From Meiothermus sp. Pnk-1 (GTDB taxonomy: Bacteria; Deinococcota; Deinococci; Deinococcales; Thermaceae): 64,000 nt of DNA. The stretch lies in the NCBI RefSeq assembly GCF_003226535.1, contig NZ_QKOB01000006.1:211136-275135 (forward strand), in the 5' to 3' direction. The position numbers and the translations under genes are program-made. Of the stretch, positions 1 through 8,049 are shown piece by piece (position 1 is the stretch's first letter; every line of letters begins with the position of its first letter). The notes beneath the pieces are model-generated. The model made no database searches. It was not told the DNA's origin and worked only from the letters and a program-made list of their open reading frames with translations.

Positions 1-694
1 TAAGGGGCAACCTGATGTACCAGGAAAAGACGTCCACCCGACGGCCCATCCCATAACCGGGTAGCCGAAAGATGGGGGTGCGCTCGTAGGGCTCGAGCCG
101 GTAAAGCAGAGCCTGCTCCTCAGGAGGCAAGTACAAGCCCGGCATGGTCTTGGTGTAGCCCAGCAGCGGATGCTGGGTGGGCTGCCCGGCGAGGTAGATC
201 TGCCCATCCATCACCACCAGACAGCCATCGCCGCAAAGCGCCAGCGCCAGCTCGGCCTCGAGGCGGCGCATCACCTCGGTGACCTTGCTGCGCAGGTTTT
301 GCAGATCGGCCGCTCGCGCGCTTTCGGGTTCATACACCAAACTCCCAAACCGCAGCGGCTCCACCTCCAGGCCCTCCGGGTGCAGGAGCACCCGCCGCAT
401 CTTAGGCTCCCCCGCCAAGCGAATCCCTGCGCCATCGCGCACCACAGCCCCGGCGGCCACCGTAGCGAGGATGGCTCGGTGCCCCTCTGGATCCACCACC
501 ACCGCATCCACCCGCTGGCGACCGTCCACCATGTACAGCACCGGCCAGTCCGACGGCGGGACCATGGCCGGGCGCTTGGCCTCCCACGCGGTTCCTTCGA
601 TGCCGGTCTTGACCTCCTCGCGGGCGGGGGTCTCTTCGAAGCCCACCTGGGGCAGGGCATAGTCAGGGTTCCAAGCCTCCAAGCGCCACTGCAT
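1..694 (-). CDS. NurA-like domain protein, 3' end outside window
   Basis: An open frame runs leftward from ATG at 694 and leaves the window without a stop, giving 231 visible residues. It begins MQWRLEAWNPDYALPQ. Two aspartates sit in family-like contexts, VLYMVDGRQRVDAVVV near residue 50 and VVMDGQIYL near residue 170, followed by LLGYTKT. That order (N-terminal Asp-Gly, later Asp-Gly, then a GYxKT segment) resembles the NurA 5'-3' nuclease fold that partners the HerA translocase in DNA end resection; I infer this only from motif layout. The start lies 53 bp after the TPR gene on the same strand, so the two may be co-transcribed. No HerA gene is visible, but the neighbouring sequence is cut off. 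It could also be another RNase H-fold protein. Confidence 0.55.
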   Translation of the reverse strand, partial: MQWRLEAWNPDYALPQVGFEETPAREEVKTGIEGTAWEAKRPAMVPPSDWPVLYMVDGRQRVDAVVVDPEGHRAILATVAAGAVVRDGAGIRLAGEPKMRRVLLHPEGLEVEPLRFGSLVYEPESARAADLQNLRSKVTEVMRRLEAELALALCGDGCLVVMDGQIYLAGQPTQHPLLGYTKTMPGLYLPPEEQALLYRLEPYERTPIFRLPGYGMGRRVDVFSWYIRLPL

Positions 695-747
695 GCCCCC
701 AGCATAACTTAGCGCCGCCCCAAGGGTCAGCCCTGGCTCGGGGTGGG

Positions 748-1854
748 CTACTGATTCTTAGCCACGCACTCCTGCGCTTCCTTGAAGTCGTTTTGCAGCT
801 CGAGGGCTTTCTGGCACTGGGCCTTGGCCCCGGCCTTGTCACCCAGTACCTCGTTGGCCTTGCCCAGCCAGTAGCGGAAGCTGGCGTTTTGCGGCTCCAG
901 CGCCACGGCCTTGGTCAGATTGAAACGGGCCTTTTGCGCGTCGCCCAGCTCGAGGTAGACCCGACCCAGCCCGGCGTAAGCCTCGGGATAGCGCACCGGA
1001 GAGAGCGCCACCGCGTTTTCATAGGCGGCTCCGGCGGGCTTCCAGCTTTTCAGGCACTCCAATGCCTGCCCCTGGTAGACATAGACCTCGGCGTTGCCCG
1101 GAGATAAAATGGCGGCCTGGTTGAGGTGCGAGAGGGCCCCCGCACAGTCTTTGCGGGCGAGCAAAAAGGTACCGTACTTGAGGCGCAGGTCGGCGTCCTT
1201 GGGGTACTTGCCCACCGCGTCGTTGTAGACCTTGAGGGCCTCGTCGGGCTTGCCGCTGGCCACGTACAGGCTGGCCAACGTCGAACGCAGGGAAGGGTCA
1301 TCGTCGAGGGCGATGGCCCGGTTGGCCGCCTCGATGGCCCGCTCGTACTGCCCCTGCAAGCCCAGCACCACCGCCCGCCAAGAGTAAATGGGGGCGTATT
1401 TGCTATTGACCCGCTCGGCATCGCGCAGCACGCTCAGGGCCTGGTCCAAGTTGCCCTTGGCCGCCTCGCGGTTCTCGGCGAAGCGGAAGGAGTCGGTGTA
1501 AGCCTGGGCCAGAGCGATGTAAGAGTTGATAAAAGTAGCGTTCTGGGCGATCGAGCGGCGCAGGTTCTCGATGGCCGCGGTCATCAGGCCCAGGCGCATC
1601 TGGTTGCGGGCCAGGAAGTACAAACTCTCCGCGCTCGAGTTACACTCCTTCACCGCCCGCTCAAAGAAGGGTTGGGCGGTCTCGAAGCGGCCCGCGTTGT
1701 AAAACTGCAAACCCGTGCGCAGGTTGCGCTGGCAGCTGTTCTGTGCGGAGGGGTCCGCCGCAGCAGTCTGGGCTATCGAGCCTGGCACCAGCACAAAGGC
1801 AGTGCCCACCAAGACTAAGCTCGTACGCACGAGGGTAGAAAACCACACACGCAT
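748..1854 (-). CDS. exported TPR-repeat protein
   Basis: A 368-residue protein. The N-terminus has a basic start and a hydrophobic stretch ending near residue 30 (VLVPGSIAQT), which reads as a Sec signal peptide, so it should act in the periplasm or cell envelope. From about residue 40 to the end it is built of tandem 34-residue tetratricopeptide repeats with the usual alanine, glycine and tyrosine positions (for example YNAGRFETAQPFFERAV and AYAGLGRVYLELGDAQKARF), around eight or nine copies. TPR proteins are scaffolds for protein-protein contacts; no catalytic motif is visible. GGAGGAAG precedes the ATG at 1854. It starts 16 bp after hslU and probably shares its transcript. Partner unknown. 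Confidence 0.85.
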   Translation of the reverse strand: MRVWFSTLVRTSLVLVGTAFVLVPGSIAQTAAADPSAQNSCQRNLRTGLQFYNAGRFETAQPFFERAVKECNSSAESLYFLARNQMRLGLMTAAIENLRRSIAQNATFINSYIALAQAYTDSFRFAENREAAKGNLDQALSVLRDAERVNSKYAPIYSWRAVVLGLQGQYERAIEAANRAIALDDDPSLRSTLASLYVASGKPDEALKVYNDAVGKYPKDADLRLKYGTFLLARKDCAGALSHLNQAAILSPGNAEVYVYQGQALECLKSWKPAGAAYENAVALSPVRYPEAYAGLGRVYLELGDAQKARFNLTKAVALEPQNASFRYWLGKANEVLGDKAGAKAQCQKALELQNDFKEAQECVAKNQ

Positions 1855-1870
1855 CGTCTTCCTCCAAACC

Positions 1871-3127
1871 CTAGAGAATATACCGGGACAGGTCCGGCGA
1901 GGCCACCACGCTGGCTAAACGAGCCTCCACGTATTCCTTAGTAATCTCTACTTTTCCCAAGTCAGTCTGGAACGACACCTCTTCCAGCACCCGCTCGAGC
2001 ACGGTGGAAAGCCGGCGCGCCCCGATGTCCTCGAGGTCGCGGTTGGCCGCGTGGGCGTATTGGGCGATGGCGCGCACCGCTTCGGGGGTAAAGTGAATCT
2101 CCGTGCCGTCCGCTTTCAAAAGTTCGGTATATTGCCTGAGCAACGAGGATTCGGGCTCGGTCAGGATGCGCTCAAACTCCTCGGCCCCCAGCGAGGACAG
2201 CTCAACCCGGATGGGAAAGCGCCCCTGTAGCTCAGGGATCAAATCGGAGGGCTTGGAGACGTGGAAGGCCCCGGCGGCGATAAACAAAACATGCTCGGTG
2301 GAGACCGGACCCAGCCGGGTAGAGACCACCGTGCCCTCCACCACCGGCAACAAGTCGCGCTGAACCCCTTCTCCCGATACATCCGGCCCGCCTACACTGC
2401 CCTGTCTGCGAGCCACCTTGTCGATCTCGTCGATGAAGACGATTCCGTCTTCCTGGGCTCGGCGCAACCCCTCTTGGGCCGCCTCTTCTTTGTCCACCAG
2501 GCGCTCGGCCTCCTGGTTTTTGAGGACCTCGAGGGCCTCCTTCACCCGCATCCGGCGACGCACCCGCCGCTGGGGTAGAAGCCCCCTGAGCATGTTGCCT
2601 AGGCCCTGCATCTGATCGCCGCCGCCCAACACCCCCATAAAGGGCAGTTGCGGTTCCTCATCCACCTCGATCTCCACCAGCTGCTCGTCAAAGCGCCCGG
2701 AGCGAATATCCAACACCGAAACCCGCAGCAACGCTGCCAGCTGCTCCTCGGCCTGAGCGGTGGCCCGCTCGGCCACTTTAGCCTTCAGCTCCTGCAAGAC
2801 CATCTGGTAGCTGGCTTCGGCTAGGTCCCGCACGATGGAGTCCACGTCGCGGCCCACGTAGCCGACCTCGGTAAACTTGGTGGCTTCCACCTTGAGAAAA
2901 GGCGCCCCGGCCAGCCGCGCCAGGCGGCGGGCGATCTCGGTCTTGCCTACCCCGGTTGGTCCGATCATCAGGATGTTGCGGGGCACCACTTCACGGGCCA
3001 GAGCCGGGGGCAACCGCTTGCGCCGGTAGCGGTTGCGCAAAGCCACCGCCACAGCCCGTTTAGCCGCTTCCTGACCGATGATGTGTTTATCCAGCTCGCG
3101 GACGATCTCGGAGGGGGTCAAGTTCAT
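1871..3127 (-). CDS. hslU: HslU, ATPase subunit of the HslUV protease
   Basis: A 418-residue AAA+ unfoldase that feeds proteins to the HslV peptidase in the cytoplasm. It starts MNLTPSEIVRELDKHIIGQ, the family's normal N-terminus. Walker A is GPTGVGKTEIARRLA, the HslU pore loop region reads EVGYVGRDVDSIVRDL, Walker B is IVFIDEIDK, and the C-terminus ends SRYIL like the tail that docks into HslV. The open frame extends far upstream, but those residues overlap hslV in another frame and do not look like protein, so ATG at 3127 is chosen. The gap to hslV is 40 bp, consistent with an hslVU operon. The intermediate I-domain is present and contains many charged residues, as usual. Confidence 0.96.
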   Translation of the reverse strand: MNLTPSEIVRELDKHIIGQEAAKRAVAVALRNRYRRKRLPPALAREVVPRNILMIGPTGVGKTEIARRLARLAGAPFLKVEATKFTEVGYVGRDVDSIVRDLAEASYQMVLQELKAKVAERATAQAEEQLAALLRVSVLDIRSGRFDEQLVEIEVDEEPQLPFMGVLGGGDQMQGLGNMLRGLLPQRRVRRRMRVKEALEVLKNQEAERLVDKEEAAQEGLRRAQEDGIVFIDEIDKVARRQGSVGGPDVSGEGVQRDLLPVVEGTVVSTRLGPVSTEHVLFIAAGAFHVSKPSDLIPELQGRFPIRVELSSLGAEEFERILTEPESSLLRQYTELLKADGTEIHFTPEAVRAIAQYAHAANRDLEDIGARRLSTVLERVLEEVSFQTDLGKVEITKEYVEARLASVVASPDLSRYIL

Positions 3128-3167
3128 AGGAGTATTCCCAAAAGCAAAGCGCCCAAAGTCGAAGGCC

Positions 3168-3707
3168 TCACCGTTCCTCTCCCACGACAAAGACGGTGGG
3201 GTTGCCGGTGGTGTACAGATCAATCTCTCCAGCGATGCGGATGGATTCTCGCGCGATATCCGCTGCGGAAAGCCCAGAGTGGCGCAACAGCGCTTTGGCT
3301 GCCGCGATGGCGTAGGGACCTCCCGAACCCACCGCCAGCACCGGCTCGTCGGGCGAGAGCACCTCCCCGTTGCCCGATAAAAGCAGCAGATTTTCCACGT
3401 CGGCAACGATTAACATGGCCTCCAGGTTCCTAAGCACCCGGTCGGTGCGCCACTTCTTAACCGTCTCCACCGCCGCCCGAGGCAGGTTGCCTTTGGCGAC
3501 TCCCAGGGCCTCTTCAAAGTTCTCCAAAAGGGTCAGGGCGTCCGCCACGGCCCCGGCGAAGCCCACCAGGATGCCACCGCCTACCTCCAACCGGCGCACC
3601 TTGACGGCAGAAGTTTTCATGATGGTCTGGCCCAAGGTGACCTGACCATCTCCGGCAATCGCGGTCTGGCCGTTCTTGCGAACGGCCAGAATAGTTGTGG
3701 CGTGCAT
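3168..3707 (-). CDS. hslV: HslV, threonine peptidase subunit of HslUV
   Basis: A roughly 179-residue N-terminal-nucleophile peptidase of the proteasome-like family. The start MHATTILAVRKNGQTAIAGDG matches the form in which processing exposes the catalytic Thr before TILAVR. Further family signatures are VGFAGAVADALTL, KWRTDRVLRNLEAMLIVAD and GSGGPYAIAAAKALL. An in-frame ATG lies nine bases upstream at 3716; 3707 is preferred because a GGAG sits just before it and because the N-terminus must be processed close to the Thr-Thr. It lies immediately upstream of hslU. Between it and lepB are 84 bp without a clear gene. Confidence 0.95.
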   Translation of the reverse strand: MHATTILAVRKNGQTAIAGDGQVTLGQTIMKTSAVKVRRLEVGGGILVGFAGAVADALTLLENFEEALGVAKGNLPRAAVETVKKWRTDRVLRNLEAMLIVADVENLLLLSGNGEVLSPDEPVLAVGSGGPYAIAAAKALLRHSGLSAADIARESIRIAGEIDLYTTGNPTVFVVGEER

Positions 3708-3791
3708 TGGCTCCATCTACACCAAGAGGCTAGCCCCTAGCCATGAAGCGGCGGTGAGAGCAAGGCCCGCTTGGCCAGGCTCTCCTCAGGG

Positions 3792-4646
3792 CTATCTAAA
3801 CGCCGGAGGGATGGGTAGGCGGCGGATGTTGAGACGGGTGTTCCCGGTTTCATCGCGGCTCACCGGGGGCCACCACACCGCATTGGCCCGCCCGGCGATG
3901 CGGTCCTTGGCGATTGGGCCAAAGGTACGGGAATCCTCCGAGCCGCCGATGGTGCGGTTGTCCCCCATCACGAAGTAGTGGTCGGGGGCGATCTTGAGGG
4001 TACCGATTACGCAGCGCTCACCTTGCAGCTCAAGCGGCGGCGAGGGGTAAGCGGGGTCGCTGCTCGAGGGCGGCATCATCATGCCCGGAAGGTCCTTGAG
4101 ATAATCGGGCAGTTCGTCCACCGCGAACGGGGTCCCCTGCTGCATGATGATGTGCGAGAGCCGTCCATCGCGGTAGCAGGCCCCGGGAAAGTTGTCGCCG
4201 TAGGGAGTGATAAGGCTGGTGATATGGGTTTCTTTGATCGGCTGCCCGTTGAGGACCAGTTGCCCATCGCGGATGCTGATCTCATCCCCCGGAACCCCCA
4301 CGATGCGCTTGATGAAGAAGGCCTTGAACTGGAAACCCAGGATAGGGAACTGGGCTACCGCGTTGGGGGTTCCCTCAGGCGGCTTGATGATGGCGATCTC
4401 GCCCCGCCGCCACTGCGTCAGGCCGAAGCGCACCAGCCAAGTCTCATACTTGGGCACAAAGACCCGCTCGCCGTTTTGCAACGACACCGAGCCCGCGGGC
4501 AAGGCGCCGCCGTTCAAGGGGTTCATGCTGTTGCCCACGACCCCTACTGTAGTAAAGACAAAGGTGGTGACCAGAAACGCCAGCAGCAGCGCTTCCCCCA
4601 CCTGGCGAAGCCACTCTTTGAAGAGATAATCCCAGAAGTTGCGCAC
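3792..4646 (-). CDS. lepB: signal peptidase I
   Basis: A 284-residue membrane-bound serine/lysine peptidase that removes signal peptides from Sec-exported proteins. One membrane segment (ALLLAFLVTTFVFTTVGVV, about residues 19-37) precedes the catalytic Ser40 in GNSMNP. The general-base Lys is in FFIKRIVGVPGDE and the later family boxes are MGDNR and SEDSRTFGPI. The protein is longer than the minimal family because of an insert around residues 165-225. The start is chosen as GTG 4646: a TATACT box sits seven bases upstream, so translation would begin at the transcript's 5' end, and longer in-frame starts would overlap the patatin gene. It follows that gene after 19 bp. Confidence 0.93.
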   Translation of the reverse strand: MRNFWDYLFKEWLRQVGEALLLAFLVTTFVFTTVGVVGNSMNPLNGGALPAGSVSLQNGERVFVPKYETWLVRFGLTQWRRGEIAIIKPPEGTPNAVAQFPILGFQFKAFFIKRIVGVPGDEISIRDGQLVLNGQPIKETHITSLITPYGDNFPGACYRDGRLSHIIMQQGTPFAVDELPDYLKDLPGMMMPPSSSDPAYPSPPLELQGERCVIGTLKIAPDHYFVMGDNRTIGGSEDSRTFGPIAKDRIAGRANAVWWPPVSRDETGNTRLNIRRLPIPPAFR

Positions 4647-4653
4647 GGCTTTG

Positions 4654-4659
4654 AGTATA
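4654..4659 (-). promoter_or_regulatory. -10 box of leaderless lepB
   Basis: TATACT on the minus strand ends seven bases before the GTG of lepB. It lies just past the stop of the patatin gene, so lepB can also be transcribed on its own. Confidence 0.55.
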
Positions 4660-4665
4660 CACAGC

Positions 4666-5427
4666 TCATCGGGGTTGTGGTTGGGGGTCTTGGAACAAGG
4701 CGCGCGCAGCCCGCCGCCCTGCCTCCACGATCTCCTCAATACGGCCAAACTGCTCAATCCCCACGCCCCCCAGCTCTGGCCGCAGGTACTTCTCCGGCGG
4801 ATACAACGCCCGACGGACGGCGGTGAGGTGGTTTTGCATGATATCCACCGAGCGGCGAATCTGGCCGATGGCGGTTCGGGGCACCCCGGGCAGGGCGATC
4901 TCGGGGGTAACGTCTACCGCCAACACGCGGGTGGCTTTCAAGAAGCGGGCCGCATCCACCGGAAGGTTATCGAGCACCCCCCCGTCCACGTAGGTCCGGC
5001 CTTCGAAGACCACGGGGCTAAAAAGACCTGGATAAGCCGAAGACGCCAACACCGCCCCGCGCAGATCCCCCTCAAAGAAGTAGGCCAACCGCCCCGCCTC
5101 GAGGTCGGTAGCGGTCACGATTAGGCGGTGCCGAAGGCCCGCAAAGGTCTCCGGGAGATAAACCGCCAGCAGCTCGCGCATGCGCCGCTCGGAGATGAGC
5201 CCGGTGGTACGGGGGTTGAGGCTCAACAGGCGCAGCCAAGGGGTGTGCCGGGCGATTTCGAGGATCTCCCCTGCGCTCTTCCCCGCCGCCCATAAGGCCC
5301 CGATGATGGCTCCCATGCTGGTCCCGGCCACCACTTCAGCCTCAAAACCGTTGGCCTCGAGCACCTCCAAGACTCCGATATGGGCCAGCCCCCGGGCCCC
5401 ACCCCCCGACAACACCACAGCCTGCAC
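4666..5427 (-). CDS. patatin-like phospholipase
   Basis: A 253-residue serine lipid hydrolase of the patatin/RssA type, expected to cleave acyl groups from phospholipids with a Ser-Asp dyad. The oxyanion loop is GGGARGLAHIGVLEVL at residues 8-23, the nucleophile elbow is GTSMGAIIG and the catalytic Asp is in DGGVLDNLPVD. No signal peptide is seen, so it is probably cytoplasmic or membrane-associated. GTG at 5427 is preceded by TAATTT six bases upstream (leaderless pattern). It is followed by lepB on the same strand and is divergent from the protein kinase. The cellular substrate cannot be told from sequence. Confidence 0.9.
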   Translation of the reverse strand: MQAVVLSGGGARGLAHIGVLEVLEANGFEAEVVAGTSMGAIIGALWAAGKSAGEILEIARHTPWLRLLSLNPRTTGLISERRMRELLAVYLPETFAGLRHRLIVTATDLEAGRLAYFFEGDLRGAVLASSAYPGLFSPVVFEGRTYVDGGVLDNLPVDAARFLKATRVLAVDVTPEIALPGVPRTAIGQIRRSVDIMQNHLTAVRRALYPPEKYLRPELGGVGIEQFGRIEEIVEAGRRAARALFQDPQPQPR

Positions 5428-5433
5428 GCTAAT

Positions 5434-5439
5434 AAATTA
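5434..5439 (-). promoter_or_regulatory. -10 box of leaderless patatin gene
   Basis: TAATTT on the minus strand, six bases before the GTG start. Confidence 0.5.
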
Positions 5440-5533
5440 CCTCACGCCGGTTTGTTTTCGCTCGGCCTCATGCCCCGGCGGATCCGGCGCGGTTTGTCGG
5501 TCAAAATTTTTCCGCTGGGATGACTCTAAACGG

Positions 5534-5539
5534 TATAGT
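5534..5539 (+). promoter_or_regulatory. -10 box of leaderless kinase gene
   Basis: TATAGT, then six bases, then the GTG start of the kinase. It fixes the start codon, since the frame itself stays open far upstream. Confidence 0.55.
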
Positions 5540-5545
5540 GAGGGG

Positions 5546-6337
5546 GTGGGTTTACCGGGGACAACCCTGCTCGGACGCTACCGGGTGATCCGGCCCATCG
5601 CTCGTGGCGCAGTAGCGACGGTCTACTTAGCCTTTGACGAGCATGGCCAACCCTATGCGCTCAAGCTCTTCCCCAAAGGGCGCGAGTCCCGCGCCGACCG
5701 GGAGTGGAAGGTGGGACGGGCGCTCGAGCACCCCCGTATCAACCCAGTGCTGCAACGCCTCGATCTGAGCAAAGAGGAGACCGGCGATGTCGAGGGCCCC
5801 GCGGTCCTGCTGGCCTTTGCTCCCGGCGAGCGCTTTTCCGAGTGGCGCAGCCACTACCCTCATGGTACCCTTTCGGTTTTCGAGGCCCTGCTCGAGGCGC
5901 TGGCCTACATGCACGAACAGGGCTTCGTCCACCGCGACGTAAAACCGGAAAATTTGGTAGTGGACGGCACCGGGCAGGCCCGTCTGATAGATTTCGACCT
6001 TTCTGGCCCCATCGGGGAACGCTTCTCCAAGCCGATCCGCCTAGGCACCCTAGCGTATATCGCCCCCGAGCAGGTGCGCGGCCAACCCCCCGGCCCTCCG
6101 GCGGACCTCTACTCGGCAGGAGTGCTGCTGTACTGGGCGCTCTCGGGTGAACTCCCCTTCACCGGAACTCCCGAAGAGGTGCTCGAGGCCCATCTGCACG
6201 AAAGCACCCCCTTTTTGGAGAATACCGATCCTTGGATGCGGCGCTTTATGGAGCGGTTGTTGGCTAAAGACCCAGCGGAGCGCTTCCAGGTGGGAAAAGA
6301 GGCGCTCGAGGCCTTCAGGGCGCTGCTCAGGATATAA
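5546..6337 (+). CDS. small Ser/Thr protein kinase (catalytic domain only)
   Basis: A 263-residue Hanks-type kinase domain without any visible membrane segment or PASTA repeats. The glycine loop is degenerate (PIARGAVATVY), the ATP-anchoring Lys is in YALKLFP, the catalytic loop is HRDVKPENL and the activation segment ends GTLAYIAPEQ. The magnesium-binding DFG is replaced by DFD (LIDFDLSGP); the Asp itself is kept, so activity is possible. The open frame extends upstream to 5180 but that part is antisense to the patatin gene; GTG 5546 with its -10 box is the start. It is divergent from patatin, and no phosphatase or partner gene is adjacent. Confidence 0.88.
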   Translation: MGLPGTTLLGRYRVIRPIARGAVATVYLAFDEHGQPYALKLFPKGRESRADREWKVGRALEHPRINPVLQRLDLSKEETGDVEGPAVLLAFAPGERFSEWRSHYPHGTLSVFEALLEALAYMHEQGFVHRDVKPENLVVDGTGQARLIDFDLSGPIGERFSKPIRLGTLAYIAPEQVRGQPPGPPADLYSAGVLLYWALSGELPFTGTPEEVLEAHLHESTPFLENTDPWMRRFMERLLAKDPAERFQVGKEALEAFRALLRI

Positions 6338-6383
6338 AGCCCTGGTAATTTGATTTTTGGGGCATGCTGCCCTCGCGTCCCAC

Positions 6384-6411
6384 GTCATACGTCGTACGCC
6401 AAGCGTACTGC
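6384..6411 (+). repeat. heptamer repeat, copy 1
   Basis: Four consecutive 7-bp units including GTCATAC, GTCGTAC and GCCAAGC, in the gap between the kinase gene and the IS256-like element. Member of the dispersed family described in the findings. Confidence 0.6.
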
Positions 6412-6487
6412 CCAGTAGGCAAATCTCGTTACCAAACCACTGGTGCGGTAGCGTTGCAGATTTTGTATAAGCCCACCTAAGCAAAAG

Positions 6488-6519
6488 GGGGTACCTGTAA
6501 GAGAGACGGGAGGTACCCC
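6488..6519 (+). promoter_or_regulatory. hairpin over the transposase ribosome-binding site
   Basis: GGGGTACCT (6488-6496) and AGGTACCCC (6511-6519) are perfect complements; the 3' arm abuts the ATG and takes in part of the GGGAGG Shine-Dalgarno. Such hairpins in other IS elements block translation from transcripts entering from outside; here that is an inference. Confidence 0.6.
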
Positions 6520-6762
6520 ATGCCCGAGTTTAGCATTGACCGAAGCTGGCTGGATGAGGTCGTCAGGGAAGTGGTCAAGCAGGTGCTGGAAACGGTGATG
6601 GAGTTGGAGCGCGAGGTCTTCCTGGCGGAGGAGGGTGGAACGAAGAACGGGTACTACGAGCGCGGTCTGGTCACCAAGCACGGTCCGGTGCGCCTGCGGG
6701 TGCCCAGGGAGCGGGATGGCCGCTTCCACATCGCCCTGTTCGCTCCCTACCAAAGCCGGACG

Positions 6763-6793
6763 GCTGCTTTCCCCCGAAGGGGGAAACACCGAG
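6763..6793 (+). repeat. 31-bp palindrome-bearing insert, copy A
   Basis: Contains TTTCCCCC-gaa-GGGGGAAA, a perfect 8-bp hairpin, and encodes AAFPRRGKHR in the transposase frame. The identical 31 bases recur at 7036-7066. Confidence 0.75.
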
Positions 6794-7035
6794 AAGACCT
6801 TGAGGCGCTTGCCCTAGCCATGTATGCCGCCGGCATCTCCACGCGAAAGGTGGGCGAGGTCCTGGGGCATCTCTTGGGGGAGACCTACAGCGCCAGCACC
6901 ATAAGCCGCATGGCAGAGGAGGCGCTGCCCAGGCTAGAAGCTTTCAGGGAGCGCCCGCTCAGGCAGCGTTACGCCTTCGTCTACCTGGATGCCCTGTTCG
7001 TCAAGGTCTTCCGGGAGAGGGAAGGTGTAGCTACC

Positions 7036-7066
7036 GCTGCTTTCCCCCGAAGGGGGAAACACCGAG
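7036..7066 (+). repeat. 31-bp palindrome-bearing insert, copy B
   Basis: Second identical copy of the 31-bp segment, again encoding AAFPRRGKHR, placed between the first DDE Asp region and the AAYLALGITQEG block. Confidence 0.75.
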
Positions 7067-7807
7067 GGGCTGCTTACCTGGCCCTGGGGATCACCCAGGA
7101 AGGCCACCGGGAGGTCCTGGGTTTCTGGCTTCTGCCCACGGAGTCGGGCACGGGCTGGGGCGACCTGCTCCTTGAGCTCAAGGAGCGGGGGGGTGGAGGA
7201 GGTGTTGCTTTTCATCACCGACGAGCTGCCGGAGATGGAGACCGCCATCAAGCAGCTCTGCACCGTGCACAAGGTGCGTTCCACCCTGCGGCGGGTGCGC
7301 AAGAGGGATCAGGACGCGGCGCTTCCGGACCTCTTGTCCGTCATCCGGGCTTCCGATCGGAACCAGGCCTTGAGGGCGCTGGAGGCCTTCAAGGGTCGCT
7401 GGGCAGATAAGTACCCTCAGGTGGTGGCCGGTTGGATGCAGCACTCTGCAGCGCTCTACGCTTCTTCGAGTACCCGAGGGCCCTGCAGCCGGTGATCAAG
7501 AACACCCACCTGCTTGAGCGGAGGATCAAGGAGGTGAAGAGGGCTACCCGTGCTTTCGTGCAGCGAAACACCTTCCAGACGCGGGACAACACCTTTCCCA
7601 CGCCCGATGCCGTGCTCAAGGTAATCTACTTCGTGGCCGAGCGCTATGAGGCGCGGTTTCAGGGGAGAAAGCTCCGGGGCTTTCAGCAGGCAGAGGATGA
7701 GATCCGTGCTATCTCTGATCTCAGGTACCCCCGGGCTTAGGTGGGGGCGTACACAAAATTCGGGACACTACCACTGGTGCGCCGATAACTCGATTTCCTG
7801 CACTGAT

Positions 7808-7842
7808 GTCTCACGTCGTACGCAAAACGCCAAACGCGGCAG
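7808..7842 (+). repeat. heptamer repeat, copy 2
   Basis: Units GTCTCAC, GTCGTAC, GCAAAAC, GCCAAAC in unbroken 7-bp phase, just downstream of the IS256-like element. Confidence 0.6.
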
Positions 7843-8049
7843 GTCATCCTCGGATACCCCTTTGGGCTGTACCTTCGCCCTGGTAGCAGCCGGCCAGGCC
7901 GGGGGCCAGGAAAGCTAGATACCCCCTCCCCTGCTAGGAGAGGGTCGCCCATGAAAGGGTATGACGGGGAAGAGGGGCCAATTCGGGAGCGGTATCGTTT
8001 GGCGTATGGCATAGGTATAGCAACAAGCTGTCAGCGCCCTAACCTTGAG
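7843..8049. other. non-coding stretch between IS256-like element and NYN gene
   Basis: No convincing gene. It holds the inverted heptamer copy 3 (7997-8010) and a weak inverted repeat of CCCTC and GAGGG type around 7921-7950. With copy 2 the ends are roughly inverted, so a small non-autonomous element of about 200 bp is possible but not shown. Confidence 0.4.
7997..8010 (-). repeat. heptamer repeat, copy 3 (degenerate)
   Basis: On the minus strand, units GCCATAC and GCCAAAC follow one another. The GTCGTAC core is missing. Confidence 0.4.

Larger units (their letters stand above)
6520..7740 (+). pseudogene. IS256 (mutator-type) transposase, frameshifted
   Basis: The reading starts MPEFSIDRSWLDEVVREVV and shows mutator-family signatures: YAAGISTRKVGEVLG, the DDE Asp in FVYLDALFVKVF, then LLFITDELPEMETAI in another frame, and finally NTHLLERRIKEVKRATR back in the first frame. 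The first break is at a run of seven G at 7187-7193, where six would keep the frame. The second, compensating break lies around 7440-7470. The part between them is therefore translated out of frame and the gene is very probably inactive. Two in-frame copies of an extra AAFPRRGKHR segment (see repeats at 6763 and 7036) interrupt conserved blocks. GGGAGG precedes the ATG. Confidence 0.85.
6438..7781 (+). mobile_element. IS256-like insertion sequence with target duplication
   Basis: The element spans about 6448-7771 (1.32 kb). Its ends are imperfect inverted repeats: the left begins GTAGCGTTGCAGATTTTGTA and the reverse complement of the right begins GTAGTGTCCCGAATTTTGTG. The ten bases CACTGGTGCG occur directly outside both ends (6438-6447 and 7772-7781), which reads as the duplicated target. 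IS256-family elements normally duplicate 8-9 bp, so one base may be chance. The single transposase frame inside is broken. Confidence 0.8.

Noticed and set aside
170-712. Plus-strand frames at the left edge
   Set aside because: The minus-strand frame from 694 has protein-like sequence with NurA-type motifs and runs through the edge, so the plus-strand frames are shadows.
7808-8010. A complete MITE bounded by heptamer copies 2 and 3
   Set aside because: The ends are inverted only loosely and no target duplication is visible; mentioned only as a possibility.
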